A stretch of 12,660 bases of DNA from assembly GCA_016929035.1 (NCBI GenBank), contig JAFGJP010000309.1, positions 1-12,660 of the forward strand, written 5' to 3'. Shown in pieces: positions 1-7,569 of the stretch (position 1 is the first letter of the stretch; every line of letters starts with the position of its first letter). The translations under genes and the position numbers were made by a program. The DNA comes from Candidatus Auribacterota bacterium. GTDB lineage: Bacteria > Auribacterota > JAFGBW01 > JAFGJP01. Under the pieces are notes generated by a model. The model saw only the letters and a list, made by a program, of their open reading frames with translations, did not search any database and had not been told where the DNA came from.

Positions 1-2
1 AA

Positions 3-812
3 ACTTCTAAAGATAATAAAAATAATTATCAAAATCCAGACACTTTAGTTAGCTTTAATTATCATTACAATTTAGATCAAGATTGGATTCTCAGTTATGA
101 CATAAAAAGGGTTAATAGAAATTTACGTAATTGTTTTTTCATTAGTCAAGAGGATGTAAAAGATAAAGAAGTTTTGATAATTGGCTGCGGGAATGGAGCT
201 GAAATAAGGGCATTTTCTGAATTAAAACCGTCATATATTATTGCTGTTGATCTTACAGATTCGATTAATAAAGTTGCACAGAATGTTTTGGATGTAAAAA
301 ATGTGACAATCATACAAGCAGATGCTTGCAAACCTTTATTGTTGAAAAATTCTGTAGATGTTGTTTTTTGTGATGGCGTGCTTCCTCATGTTCAGGAACC
401 GGTTAAAATGATTGAGAATATGGTTGAAATGACAAAACCGGGTGGTGTGGTTTGGTTCCGCACCATGCTGAAAACATCAATTGGGAGAGACCTATTATAT
501 GTTTTACCAAGAAGAATATTAAGAGGTATTTTTAGAAGATTACCGACATCTGCATTCTGGAAATTATGCTATTTGTTCGGTAAACTTGCCAACATACCAC
601 TGATTGGTCGAATAGCAAAATTGGCTTTTGTTTATTATGATCCATATGACAATTCAGTGAAAGTCACACAGCTTGCTAATTATAGAAGATATGGCGAGCA
701 TGCATACCGGCGTCGTTTTAGCAAAGAGTATTTAAAAAAAGTTTTAATAGAAAAATATCCAGGGGCAAAAACGCAAATATTAGGTAATGTTTTTCGAATT
801 GAAGTTATGTAG
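3..812 (+). CDS. Class I SAM-dependent methyltransferase, 5'-truncated by the window edge
   Basis: The frame is open from base 3 to the TAG at 810-812, giving 269 visible residues with no ATG in the first 57 codons, so the true start lies left of the window. A TTG at 174 could be taken as a start, but it falls inside the SAM-binding motif (VLIIGCGNG, visible residues 57-65) and cannot be right. The Rossmann pattern continues with an acidic residue ending strand 2 (AVDLTD, Asp83), then QADACKP, the VVFCDGVLPHV segment, and KPGGVVWFRT. This matches the Methyltransf_11-like fold. The C-terminal half is basic and partly hydrophobic, with an arginine- and tyrosine-rich YRRYGEHAYRRRF stretch. The substrate is unknown; from context it is a sugar or a lipid-linked glycan. 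The gene is much more AT-rich than those downstream and is separated from the next gene by 92 very AT-rich bases. Confidence 0.85.
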   Translation, partial: TSKDNKNNYQNPDTLVSFNYHYNLDQDWILSYDIKRVNRNLRNCFFISQEDVKDKEVLIIGCGNGAEIRAFSELKPSYIIAVDLTDSINKVAQNVLDVKNVTIIQADACKPLLLKNSVDVVFCDGVLPHVQEPVKMIENMVEMTKPGGVVWFRTMLKTSIGRDLLYVLPRRILRGIFRRLPTSAFWKLCYLFGKLANIPLIGRIAKLAFVYYDPYDNSVKVTQLANYRRYGEHAYRRRFSKEYLKKVLIEKYPGAKTQILGNVFRIEVM

Positions 813-904
813 GCAGAAATATAATTGATATTAATTCTTTTAATTCGATGTTAATTGATTAAATTGTAAAAAGTTTATAAAAATAAAAAATATTTCAAAA
901 TAAC

Positions 905-2074
905 ATGAAAATAAACAGGAAAATATTGTTAATATTGAAAAATTTATTTAACGAGGTTAAGAGAAAAAAGAAAGAATTATTATTGTTGTGTATTAATATT
1001 ATTATTGCCTTTCTTGTTTGTGAAGTTATTTTACGCATGATTATTTTTCATACACCGGAAGGGACTTTTCGGATCGTCAAGGATCCCGGCTATTATGCAG
1101 AGCCTTATGAAGACGACTACTGGTATCTGTGGTACAGATTTGGAAAAAGCAAAAAATACGCTGTCGGAGAAGAAACCAGGAAAGTATCGTTAAAAAACTT
1201 TTATGACAATTGGCCAGTCAGCCTGCGTCCCGACGCTTTACTTGGTTATTTCAGAAAGGAAAATGTGACAATTCCGGGCCATGAAACGTCTAACTTTGCG
1301 ACAAGGTCTTTAAAGAAGTACAGAAGAGAAGGGGAAAAGATACTTTTTTATGGCGATTCTTTTGTGGAGTCACAGGCTTTTTCTGATGATACCATTACGG
1401 CCAAAATAGAGAGGAAAACTGGAATCGATACACTGAACTACGGGGTGGGTGGGTATGGATTTGATCAGATATACCTGCTTTTCAAGGAAACATACGCTCA
1501 GTTTGATGTACACCAGTGCATTATCCTATTTGGTCTGACACCAGATGACCTTGACAGACTGCTTCTAAAAGTGCGTACGTCACCAAAGCCCTATTATCTG
1601 ATAAACAATGATCGGCTGGTTCTCAAAACAGAACACATAGATAAGAATAATCTTGAGTCTTTTTATAATAGTTATGACTTACCTTTAAAATCTTATTTGC
1701 TTGGCCTCATGAAAAGAAAAATGGGATTGTCTTTATTTTGGGACATAATCAATAAAGAAGAAGTTGAAAGGAAGAAAAATCAGATAACTCAGCTTATCCT
1801 GGAAAAGCTGAGTGATATAAGATATAAGAAGAGGTTAAAAATCTATTTTGTTCTTTTTTATCCTGAAAAGGATATTTATACGGAAGAAGATCCTCATCTT
1901 CTATTAAAAAAAATGTTGAAGCAAAATAATTTTTCTTATCTTGATTTGCGTGAATGTCTTAAAAAGCACATCACAAAGACGAATTTGGGATTGGAAAATT
2001 TTTATCACGGACATCCTTCATCAGAAGGAAATGAAGTTTTTTCTGATTGTATTATAAAATATATTTTAAAGTAA
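905..2074 (+). CDS. Membrane-anchored SGNH/GDSL hydrolase-like protein
   Basis: The product has 389 residues. The N-terminus is strongly basic (KRKKKE, about 19-24) and is followed by one hydrophobic segment (about 25-48), so the globular domain should face the periplasm. SGNH blocks are visible: block I FYGDSFVESQ (nucleophile Ser152), block II NYGVGGYGFDQ (178-188, oxyanion glycine), and a block III-like LFGLTPDD (208-215). The C-terminal block V reads FYHGHPSSEGN (366-376). His370 matches the catalytic His, but the position two residues before it, usually Asp in D-x-H-P, is His368. Relatives in polysaccharide clusters act as O-acetyl esterases or acyltransferases, or remain uncharacterised. 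A periplasmic role in trimming or transferring acyl groups on the glycan is inferred. No Shine-Dalgarno is visible before the ATG. The first ~40 codons are very AT-rich compared with the rest of the gene. Confidence 0.75.
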   Translation: MKINRKILLILKNLFNEVKRKKKELLLLCINIIIAFLVCEVILRMIIFHTPEGTFRIVKDPGYYAEPYEDDYWYLWYRFGKSKKYAVGEETRKVSLKNFYDNWPVSLRPDALLGYFRKENVTIPGHETSNFATRSLKKYRREGEKILFYGDSFVESQAFSDDTITAKIERKTGIDTLNYGVGGYGFDQIYLLFKETYAQFDVHQCIILFGLTPDDLDRLLLKVRTSPKPYYLINNDRLVLKTEHIDKNNLESFYNSYDLPLKSYLLGLMKRKMGLSLFWDIINKEEVERKKNQITQLILEKLSDIRYKKRLKIYFVLFYPEKDIYTEEDPHLLLKKMLKQNNFSYLDLRECLKKHITKTNLGLENFYHGHPSSEGNEVFSDCIIKYILK

Positions 2075-2150
2075 TTAACTAAAGACCAAAGCAGGATTTC
2101 TATAAGTCCAAATATGTATCATGAAAAAATGATTGAATTGAGGTAAATGG

Positions 2151-3332
2151 TTGAAGGTTCTTTACATATCACCGGTTTTCCCTAACTTGAATCACAGCGC
2201 GGCTGAGACCCGTTGCAATCAGCTATTCCCTTACTTAAATAAAAAAGTTGATCTTAAAGTCATAGGGTATGGCAGCGAAAAAGAGCTTATCCCTGCTGAT
2301 CTTGCTGATAGATCTTTTATAGTTAAAAAGAGAGATTCAAAAATGGGGTTTTTTTTGTCCTCTCTTTTTTCAAGGTACCCCAGATCTTTTTTCAAATATT
2401 ATGGTTATCATGTCAGAAAGACTATACGAAAAATATTGAGTGATTTTCAGCCGGACATAGTCCACTTCGACACATTGAAGACGGTTTGCTTGGCAAGAGA
2501 GATAAAAGACGCAAGGATCGTTTTTCATGTGCATGACTCGCAGACTAAACAGATCAGGACCCGGATGCTTAAGAAGAGAGGCTATTTAAGAATGGCAGAT
2601 ACGTATCTCCAGTATTTCAAAGTAAGATATACTGAGAAAAGTTATTATTTAAGGTCTGATGCCTGTATTGTCGACTCTTTAAGCGATGCCGGTTATTTAA
2701 GGGCTTTGAATAAAAATATCAATGTAAAAGTTATTCCATTGGGTTTCGATCAAAATATTTACAATCCTGAGGGTAGTAAAGCGAAAATGCCGGAGGGATC
2801 ATTGATATTCACAGGAAGCATGAAGTCTGTACAAACGGCCGTAGCAGTTGAAGAGCTTGTAGAAATGATCATGCCGCAAATATGGGATAAAAGGCCTGAA
2901 ACAACTCTTTTTCTTATAGGGGCTAATCCGCTGAAAAAAATCAGGGAATATGGAGAAATTGATAAAAGGATAATCGTTACCGGTTTCGTAGAAAATCTTT
3001 CAGATTATCTAAGAGGAGCAGCGGTTTATCTTTGCCCATTGAGGGTCGGTTCCGGGATGAAGACAAGGGTTATTGAAGCTCTGGCCTGCGGTTGCCCGCT
3101 AGTAACTACACATGAAGGCGTAGAGGGACTCAAAGCCGATGATGAAAGCCTGCCTCCCTGGATAATCGGAGAAGCACCGTCAGCACTAGCGGAAAAAACA
3201 TTGATACTTTTAAAAGATAAAGAGTCACAGCAGGAGTTATCCATTAAAGCGGCGGAATTCGCATTGAAACAGAATTCATGGAAGGCTGTATCCGAAAAAA
3301 TAGTCAAGTTATATGAAGAAATTCTTGCCTGA
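2151..3332 (+). CDS. Glycosyltransferase family 4 (GT-B fold)
   Basis: The product has 393 residues. The start is TTG at 2151: an in-frame TGA lies at 2139-2141, a GAGGT ribosome-binding site ends 6 bases upstream, and the protein opens with VLYISPVFP, the typical first beta strand of GT-B enzymes. The N-terminal acceptor domain spans roughly residues 1-200. The C-terminal donor domain begins at IFTGSM (219-224) and holds FLIGANP, VTGFVENLSDYL, then VGSGMKTRVIEALACG (299-314) with conserved Glu309, and TTHEGVEGL (319-327). The first Glu of the usual E-x7-E pair is not present, a feature shared with the Glyco_trans_1_4-like subgroup that has GxG-K-xxEA instead. It should transfer one sugar from a nucleotide donor to the growing lipid-linked unit on the cytoplasmic face. 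It is the only recognisable glycosyltransferase in the window. Donor and linkage cannot be read from the sequence. Confidence 0.9.
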   Translation: MKVLYISPVFPNLNHSAAETRCNQLFPYLNKKVDLKVIGYGSEKELIPADLADRSFIVKKRDSKMGFFLSSLFSRYPRSFFKYYGYHVRKTIRKILSDFQPDIVHFDTLKTVCLAREIKDARIVFHVHDSQTKQIRTRMLKKRGYLRMADTYLQYFKVRYTEKSYYLRSDACIVDSLSDAGYLRALNKNINVKVIPLGFDQNIYNPEGSKAKMPEGSLIFTGSMKSVQTAVAVEELVEMIMPQIWDKRPETTLFLIGANPLKKIREYGEIDKRIIVTGFVENLSDYLRGAAVYLCPLRVGSGMKTRVIEALACGCPLVTTHEGVEGLKADDESLPPWIIGEAPSALAEKTLILLKDKESQQELSIKAAEFALKQNSWKAVSEKIVKLYEEILA

Positions 3333-3367
3333 TCGGTTGATGTAATCCCAAGATTTTAATTATTTAA

Positions 3368-4420
3368 ATGAATAACGATAAGCCCATATTTATTATCGCT
3401 AATCCCCGTTCCGGAACCACGTTGCTCCGTCTGATATTGTCATCTCATTCGAAGATCTTAATCCCTCCGGAATCTACATTCATAGCGCAATACTTTTCCC
3501 GCTACGGACATTTGGAAAAGATGAACAAAAAAGTTATTCAAAAATTTTTAAGAGAGCTTTACGACGACGCACAATTGGAAAAAAGATGGGAAATATCTTT
3601 TCAAAATTATTTTGATCACTGGGCAGAGCGATATGTTGGAAAATCCTTTGCCGATGTGTGCGCGTCCTTATATAAATATTATGCTGAAGAAAAAAAAATG
3701 TCCAAAAAGATTTGGGGAGATAAGAACGTTGCTTATAGAAATTATCTGGATCTTCTTTTCTGGCTTTATCCAAACGCCAGATTTATCCATATCGTAAGAG
3801 ACAGCAGGGCTGTTTTTGCGTCATATAAAAAGCTGTTGAACGTACGTCATCCCAATGCTCCTTGTGTCACAAAAGACCCGGTTAAGTTTTCCTCTATCTG
3901 GCTGGATTCTGTTTTGAGAATCGAAAGTTTTTTTTGCACTCACAAGGCGTGCAGAAGCATCACTATCCGCTATGAGGACATTGTTTTACAGTATGATAAA
4001 ACAGCTGAAGGACTGTGCTCTTTTCTTGAGATAGATTTTGAAAAAAACATGAAAGAGTTCTATCTCATTAATGAGAAATACAATCTCGAGCCAAAAAATT
4101 TTGATGAGTGGAAATGGCGCGCGCGTGAGCCTCTTACTGATGAGAGAGTCAGCCGATGGAGAAGCGAGCTGAGCGATGATGAAAAAGGTATCATCAGCTT
4201 TCTGACCGGGCAGGAGCTCGTTAAATTCGGATATGAAAAGCGCGGTATCATCAGCGAGGCGCAAAAAACGCTCAATAGCAAAAACGGCAGAATATTGAAG
4301 AGATGTTTGATAAAGTTTCGACTAAGAGGCATATTGCGCAATATCCGCTTCAGAATAGTTGTGTTTAGAAAAGCAATACGGTCATTAGAGGGATTTTGGC
4401 CTTTTAAAAACAGCAGATAA
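3368..4420 (+). CDS. Sulfotransferase 1 (Sulfotransfer_3-like)
   Basis: The product has 350 residues. The PAPS 5'-phosphosulfate loop is intact near the N-terminus (ANPRSGTTLLRL, 11-22), and PPEST follows at 33-37. The 3'-phosphate site is canonical: FIHIVRDSRAVFASY (139-153) with Arg144 and Ser152. Further family hallmarks are WGDKN (116-120), RYEDIV in the C-terminal half, and a late V-x-RWRSEL segment before FGYEKRG. These identify a cytoplasmic PAPS-dependent sulfotransferase, probably acting on a carbohydrate given its neighbours. After the end of the fold (about residue 297) there is a further tail of about 50 residues rich in Arg and Lys with interspersed hydrophobics. No ribosome-binding site is evident before the ATG, and the gene follows the glycosyltransferase by 35 bases. 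Acceptor sugar and position are unknown. Confidence 0.88.
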   Translation: MNNDKPIFIIANPRSGTTLLRLILSSHSKILIPPESTFIAQYFSRYGHLEKMNKKVIQKFLRELYDDAQLEKRWEISFQNYFDHWAERYVGKSFADVCASLYKYYAEEKKMSKKIWGDKNVAYRNYLDLLFWLYPNARFIHIVRDSRAVFASYKKLLNVRHPNAPCVTKDPVKFSSIWLDSVLRIESFFCTHKACRSITIRYEDIVLQYDKTAEGLCSFLEIDFEKNMKEFYLINEKYNLEPKNFDEWKWRAREPLTDERVSRWRSELSDDEKGIISFLTGQELVKFGYEKRGIISEAQKTLNSKNGRILKRCLIKFRLRGILRNIRFRIVVFRKAIRSLEGFWPFKNSR

Positions 4421-4454
4421 AATGATTTCAAGAGAATGTCCGTGATTTGCCTAC

Positions 4455-4465
4455 AGGAGAAGGTG
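4455..4465 (+). promoter_or_regulatory. Ribosome-binding site that sets the aminotransferase start
   Basis: The run AGGAGAAGGTG ends 5 bases before the ATG at 4471. It lies inside the reading frame extension that would begin at TTG 4447, so translation must start at 4471 and not at the upstream TTG. Confidence 0.7.
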
Positions 4466-4470
4466 AACCT

Positions 4471-5562
4471 ATGAAAAAGTACATACCACAAATAGAACCA
4501 TGGATACAAAAGGATGAAGTGCGTGAAATTTCTGAAGTTGTCAGAAGTACATTTATTTCAGAAAACAAGAAAACCGAGTTATTTTTAAGCTTAATAAAGG
4601 AATTTACCGGCTCGAAATACGCAATAGCCATTTCAAACGGCACGCTGGCACTGGCAGCCTGTCTTATGGCAGAGAATATCGGGCCAGGCGACGAAGTTAT
4701 TGTTCCGGATCTAACTTTCATAGCGACAGCAAATGCCGTCATTTTAACAGGCGCAAAACCGGTTTTTTGTGACGTGGATAGAGAAACAGGATGCATTGAT
4801 TCTGATGACATGCTGCAATGCATTACAAAAAGAACAAGGGCGGTTATTCCGGTCCATCTTTACGGCCTGATGGCTGAGATGGCAAGCATTAACAGAATAG
4901 CTCAGGCTCATCACCTTGTCGTTATCGAAGATGCTGCCGAGGCTTTTGGCGTTTTTTATAATAAAAAGCATGCAGGGACATATGGATCGTACGGAACATT
5001 TTCGTTCTATGCCAATAAGACAATAACCTGCGGAGAAGGCGGCGTTATTCTGACAGATGCTTTGAAAAGATACAAGCAGATTTACAGAGTAAAAAATCAT
5101 GGACGTGATAAAAAAGGAACATTTATTCATAAATCGATCGGTTATAACTTTTGCTTTTCAGATCTTAACGCGGCAATAGGTGTTGCTCAGTTTAAAAAGA
5201 TCGACACGATCATGAGCAGAAAAAAAAGAAATTTCGATACGTATAAAAAAAGACTGTCTCATCTTAATGGAATAAAGATAATGGAGCCAGACAGGAGAAC
5301 ACGTTCGAATTACTGGTTCTGCAATGTATTGACACAAAAACCTGCCGCTTTTGCCAGCTATCTTCATGAGCACGGCGTCGGGACAAGAAGGCTGTTTTAT
5401 CCATTGCATCTGCAGCCATGTTATAAAGGACTTGTATCAAAGAGACAGTATGAGTCATCCACGCGCCTATACAGCAAAGGATTGAGCCTGCCATCGAGCT
5501 CCACGCTGACTTTAAAAGAATTACATTATATTTGTGATTTGATCGAGAGATATTTCAAATAA
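4471..5562 (+). CDS. DegT/DnrJ/EryC1-family PLP sugar aminotransferase, perosamine synthase-like
   Basis: The product has 363 residues from ATG 4471, chosen over an in-frame TTG at 4447 because a strong ribosome-binding site sits just before the ATG. Family motifs in order: AISNGTLAL (53-61), GPGDEVIVPDLTFIATANAV (71-90), IPVHLYG (126-132), VIEDAAEAFG (151-160) with the PLP-contacting Asp154, and TFSFYANKTITCGEGG (176-191) with the Schiff-base Lys183. IGYNFCFSDLNAAIG follows. The block NKTIT-x-GEGG with EDAAEA closely resembles GDP-perosamine synthases, which aminate a 4-keto-6-deoxy sugar nucleotide using glutamate. Other DegT enzymes (3- or 4-aminotransferases on UDP or dTDP sugars) remain possible, because no dehydratase is in the window to reveal the substrate. 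It is cytoplasmic. An acyltransferase follows 63 bases later, suggesting amination and then acylation. Confidence 0.9.
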   Translation: MKKYIPQIEPWIQKDEVREISEVVRSTFISENKKTELFLSLIKEFTGSKYAIAISNGTLALAACLMAENIGPGDEVIVPDLTFIATANAVILTGAKPVFCDVDRETGCIDSDDMLQCITKRTRAVIPVHLYGLMAEMASINRIAQAHHLVVIEDAAEAFGVFYNKKHAGTYGSYGTFSFYANKTITCGEGGVILTDALKRYKQIYRVKNHGRDKKGTFIHKSIGYNFCFSDLNAAIGVAQFKKIDTIMSRKKRNFDTYKKRLSHLNGIKIMEPDRRTRSNYWFCNVLTQKPAAFASYLHEHGVGTRRLFYPLHLQPCYKGLVSKRQYESSTRLYSKGLSLPSSSTLTLKELHYICDLIERYFK

Positions 5563-5612
5563 AGTCTGTGCATGTCTGGATAATATTAGCATTGTCGGAA
5601 TAAAAAAGTTCC

Positions 5613-5620
5613 AGGAGGTT
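5613..5620 (+). promoter_or_regulatory. Strong ribosome-binding site of the acyltransferase
   Basis: AGGAGGTT is a near-perfect Shine-Dalgarno. Its core ends 7 bases before the ATG at 5626. It is the strongest such site in the window and settles the start of the acyltransferase. Confidence 0.8.
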
Positions 5621-5625
5621 TTTAT

Positions 5626-6177
5626 ATGTTAACCAGTTTGTGGAAAAAGATGAAAGGCTTTGTCCGTCCCAGATACTGTAAAAGGTATTACAGCCATTTC
5701 ATTAAAATGCACCGAACGGCAGAAGTGCACTATGAAAGAAATCTTCATATTGGCAAATATAGCTATATTGGCCCGAATTGCTACTTGAATGCAGAAGGGG
5801 GAATCACTATTGGTGAAGGGACGATATTCGCTCCTTGTGTGGTCGTGCTCAGCTCTTCGCATGACTATAAAAACGGAGGTATGCTTCCTTATGATATCTA
5901 TGATGTACATCGTAAGGTTATCATCGGCAGAGGTGTTTGGATCGGTTACGGCGCCATGATCTGCCCGGGCGTAACAATTGGGGACGGGGCTGTCATCGCC
6001 ATGGGTTCTGTTGTTACAAAGGATATTGGAAAAGGTGAAATCGTTGGAGGCAACCCGGCACGAACAATTGGGACCCGGCCTGAAAAAGAGGTCGAAGATA
6101 ATATCGCAGAGGAAAGATATTTTCATAGAATCTATTGGAAGCGGGAAAGGTTGAGAAAAGTTTCGCAGAGAAAGTGA
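5626..6177 (+). CDS. Left-handed beta-helix (hexapeptide-repeat) acyltransferase
   Basis: The product has 183 residues. A basic N-terminal segment (1-30, rich in Lys, Arg and Tyr) precedes the beta-helix. Hexapeptide repeats run from about residue 41 (IGKYSYIGPN) through ITIGEGTIFAP (60-70), KVIIGRGVWIGYGAMICPG (97-115) and VTIGDGAVIAMGSVVTKDI (116-134), ending with VGGNPART. The conserved catalytic histidine is His79 in SSSHDY. This layout matches the WbbJ/maltose O-acetyltransferase-like group, which transfers acetyl from acetyl-CoA to a sugar hydroxyl or, in some members, an amine. Lying directly after the aminotransferase, N-acylation of the new amino sugar is a reasonable inference, but O-acetylation of the glycan is equally consistent with the family. 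It probably works as a cytoplasmic trimer, as its family does. Confidence 0.9.
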   Translation: MLTSLWKKMKGFVRPRYCKRYYSHFIKMHRTAEVHYERNLHIGKYSYIGPNCYLNAEGGITIGEGTIFAPCVVVLSSSHDYKNGGMLPYDIYDVHRKVIIGRGVWIGYGAMICPGVTIGDGAVIAMGSVVTKDIGKGEIVGGNPARTIGTRPEKEVEDNIAEERYFHRIYWKRERLRKVSQRK

Positions 6178-6219
6178 TTTGATATTTAAGATAAAACGGA
6201 AATTGAATAAGAAGAATAT

Positions 6220-7545
6220 ATGAAAAAATTTTTCATACGACTTCGAAGGCTGAGAAAAGGTTCGTCATTGACCTCAATCTTTTTCAGGGGCGCCACCGCA
6301 TCGTTTTCCATCAAGGTCCTGAGCGTTGGAACGTCTTTTTTTATGCAAGTCTTTCTGGCCAGGCTTCTGGGTGTCGAGGAGTACGGGATCTATGTTTTTG
6401 CGATGAGCTGGATGAACTATTTTATATTGACTGGCCGTCTGGGAATGGACATGGCCTCTGTCCGATTTGTGGCCTCCTACAATGCGGAGAAAAAATGGAG
6501 CCTTTTAAATGGATTTATCAAAAGGTCAACGACAATATCTCTTTTATCATCATTAATTGTTGCAGCTGCAATTTTAGCTGTTTTAAGCTTTAAAGAAGTC
6601 ACAGGTTCTCCTCATCTGAGATTAACGTTAAAAATTTCCGTATGGCTGATACCGGTCACAGCCCTTATTTTAATCAATGAAGAAAGGCTCCGTGCGCTTA
6701 AAAGGATCGTTCAGTCTCAGCTCCCGGAACACATTATCCGTCCGGTAATGCTTACTTTGGGACTTTTTATCGTGTATTTTCTGATAGGAAAAAAAATCGA
6801 ATCTTATACAGCGATGACCATCAACTGCATCGCTTCTTTCCTGACTCTTTTCATGACTTTGTATTTCTTCCGAAAAGCGCTTCCGTCAGAAGCTTCAGGG
6901 GCCAAGCCTGAATATAATATGAAGGTGTGGGTTCCGGTTTCCTTCTCCATGCTTCTCATAACCTCTCTTAATATCTTTAAAGCAAAAACAGACGTGATCA
7001 TGGTCGGCCTTATAACGTCGGCGACCGATGTCGGTATTTACAACGCGACAAAGCAGCTGACAACGATCATGCTTTTCGGCCTTGTCGCAGCCAACACCAT
7101 CATCGGACCGATGGTATCTGAGCTTTATGCTGAAAAGCGCATGAAGGAACTGCAGAAAATAGTTACCCTGGCTGCCAGGGGAATTGTTTTATTCACTTTG
7201 CCGATTTTCCTGCTTTTTTTATTTAAAGGAGAGATGGTGCTGGGTTTTTTCGGAGATAAATTCAGACAGGGGCATCTGGCTCTTGCTATTATTGCTGTTG
7301 GACAGCTTGTCAATGCTTTTGCCGGGCCGGTGGGTTTTATCCTTACCATGACCGGCCATCATTTTTCTGTAACAAAGATACTCGGATATGGTGTTCTTTT
7401 AAATATTCTGTTGAACCTGATATTTATACCAAGGTGGGGAATAAACGGAGCGGCCGTTTCACATATGGTTTCTACGATATTCTGGAATGTCGTTCTTGCA
7501 TATCTTTCGATTAAAAGGCTGGGAATAAAAGGAACGGCGTTATGA
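6220..7545 (+). CDS. wzx: Wzx-type polysaccharide flippase (MOP superfamily)
   Basis: The product has 441 residues and is strongly hydrophobic, with about 12 predicted membrane spans by eye, as usual for Wzx/RfbX proteins. After a basic cytoplasmic N-terminus (MKKFFIRLRRLRKG) comes the family signature region ATASFSIKVLSVGTSFFMQV and LARLLGVEEYGIYVFAMSW (residues about 25-65). The second half carries AKTDVIMVGLITSATDVGIY, the common repeat of PF01943/PF13440 members, and later a Gly-Ile-Asn-Gly-Ala-Ala segment near the C-terminus (RWGINGAAVSH). It should flip the lipid-linked repeat unit from the cytoplasmic to the periplasmic leaflet. It lies immediately upstream of the polymerase, a common pairing. 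The ATG has only a weak GAAGAA sequence upstream. Confidence 0.9.
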   Translation: MKKFFIRLRRLRKGSSLTSIFFRGATASFSIKVLSVGTSFFMQVFLARLLGVEEYGIYVFAMSWMNYFILTGRLGMDMASVRFVASYNAEKKWSLLNGFIKRSTTISLLSSLIVAAAILAVLSFKEVTGSPHLRLTLKISVWLIPVTALILINEERLRALKRIVQSQLPEHIIRPVMLTLGLFIVYFLIGKKIESYTAMTINCIASFLTLFMTLYFFRKALPSEASGAKPEYNMKVWVPVSFSMLLITSLNIFKAKTDVIMVGLITSATDVGIYNATKQLTTIMLFGLVAANTIIGPMVSELYAEKRMKELQKIVTLAARGIVLFTLPIFLLFLFKGEMVLGFFGDKFRQGHLALAIIAVGQLVNAFAGPVGFILTMTGHHFSVTKILGYGVLLNILLNLIFIPRWGINGAAVSHMVSTIFWNVVLAYLSIKRLGIKGTAL

Positions 7546-7556
7546 CGTTTATTGTT

Positions 7557-7562
7557 AAGGTG
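7557..7562 (+). promoter_or_regulatory. Ribosome-binding site favouring the TTG start at 7570
   Basis: AAGGTG lies 7 bases before TTG 7570. An earlier in-frame TTG at 7552 has no comparable site, and this element lies inside the region it would translate, so 7570 is preferred. Confidence 0.55.
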
Positions 7563-7569
7563 CTTTAAA

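Noticed and set aside
855..881. TTGATT and TATAAA as a promoter before the SGNH-like gene
   Set aside because: The spacer is 15 bases and the surrounding 60 bases hold only 7 G/C, so such matches are expected by chance.
3690..3698. Run of nine A in sulfotransferase 1 (with T8/A8 runs at 2349, 3928, 8251 and 8339) as possible phase-variation tracts
   Set aside because: All reading frames are intact through them, the runs encode ordinary Lys or Phe codons, and such lengths are expected in AT-rich DNA.
4447..4470. Upstream TTG start for the aminotransferase
   Set aside because: The added residues are encoded by the ribosome-binding site itself; family proteins begin near the ATG at 4471.
4060..4509. 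Long reverse-strand reading frame (149 codons)
   Set aside because: It lies opposite the sulfotransferase 1 and aminotransferase genes, has no recognisable motif, and reads as a compositional shadow.
5629..6126. Reverse-strand reading frame of 165 codons
   Set aside because: It is antisense to the clear hexapeptide acyltransferase, whose repeats create an open complementary frame; no ribosome-binding site or domain is visible.
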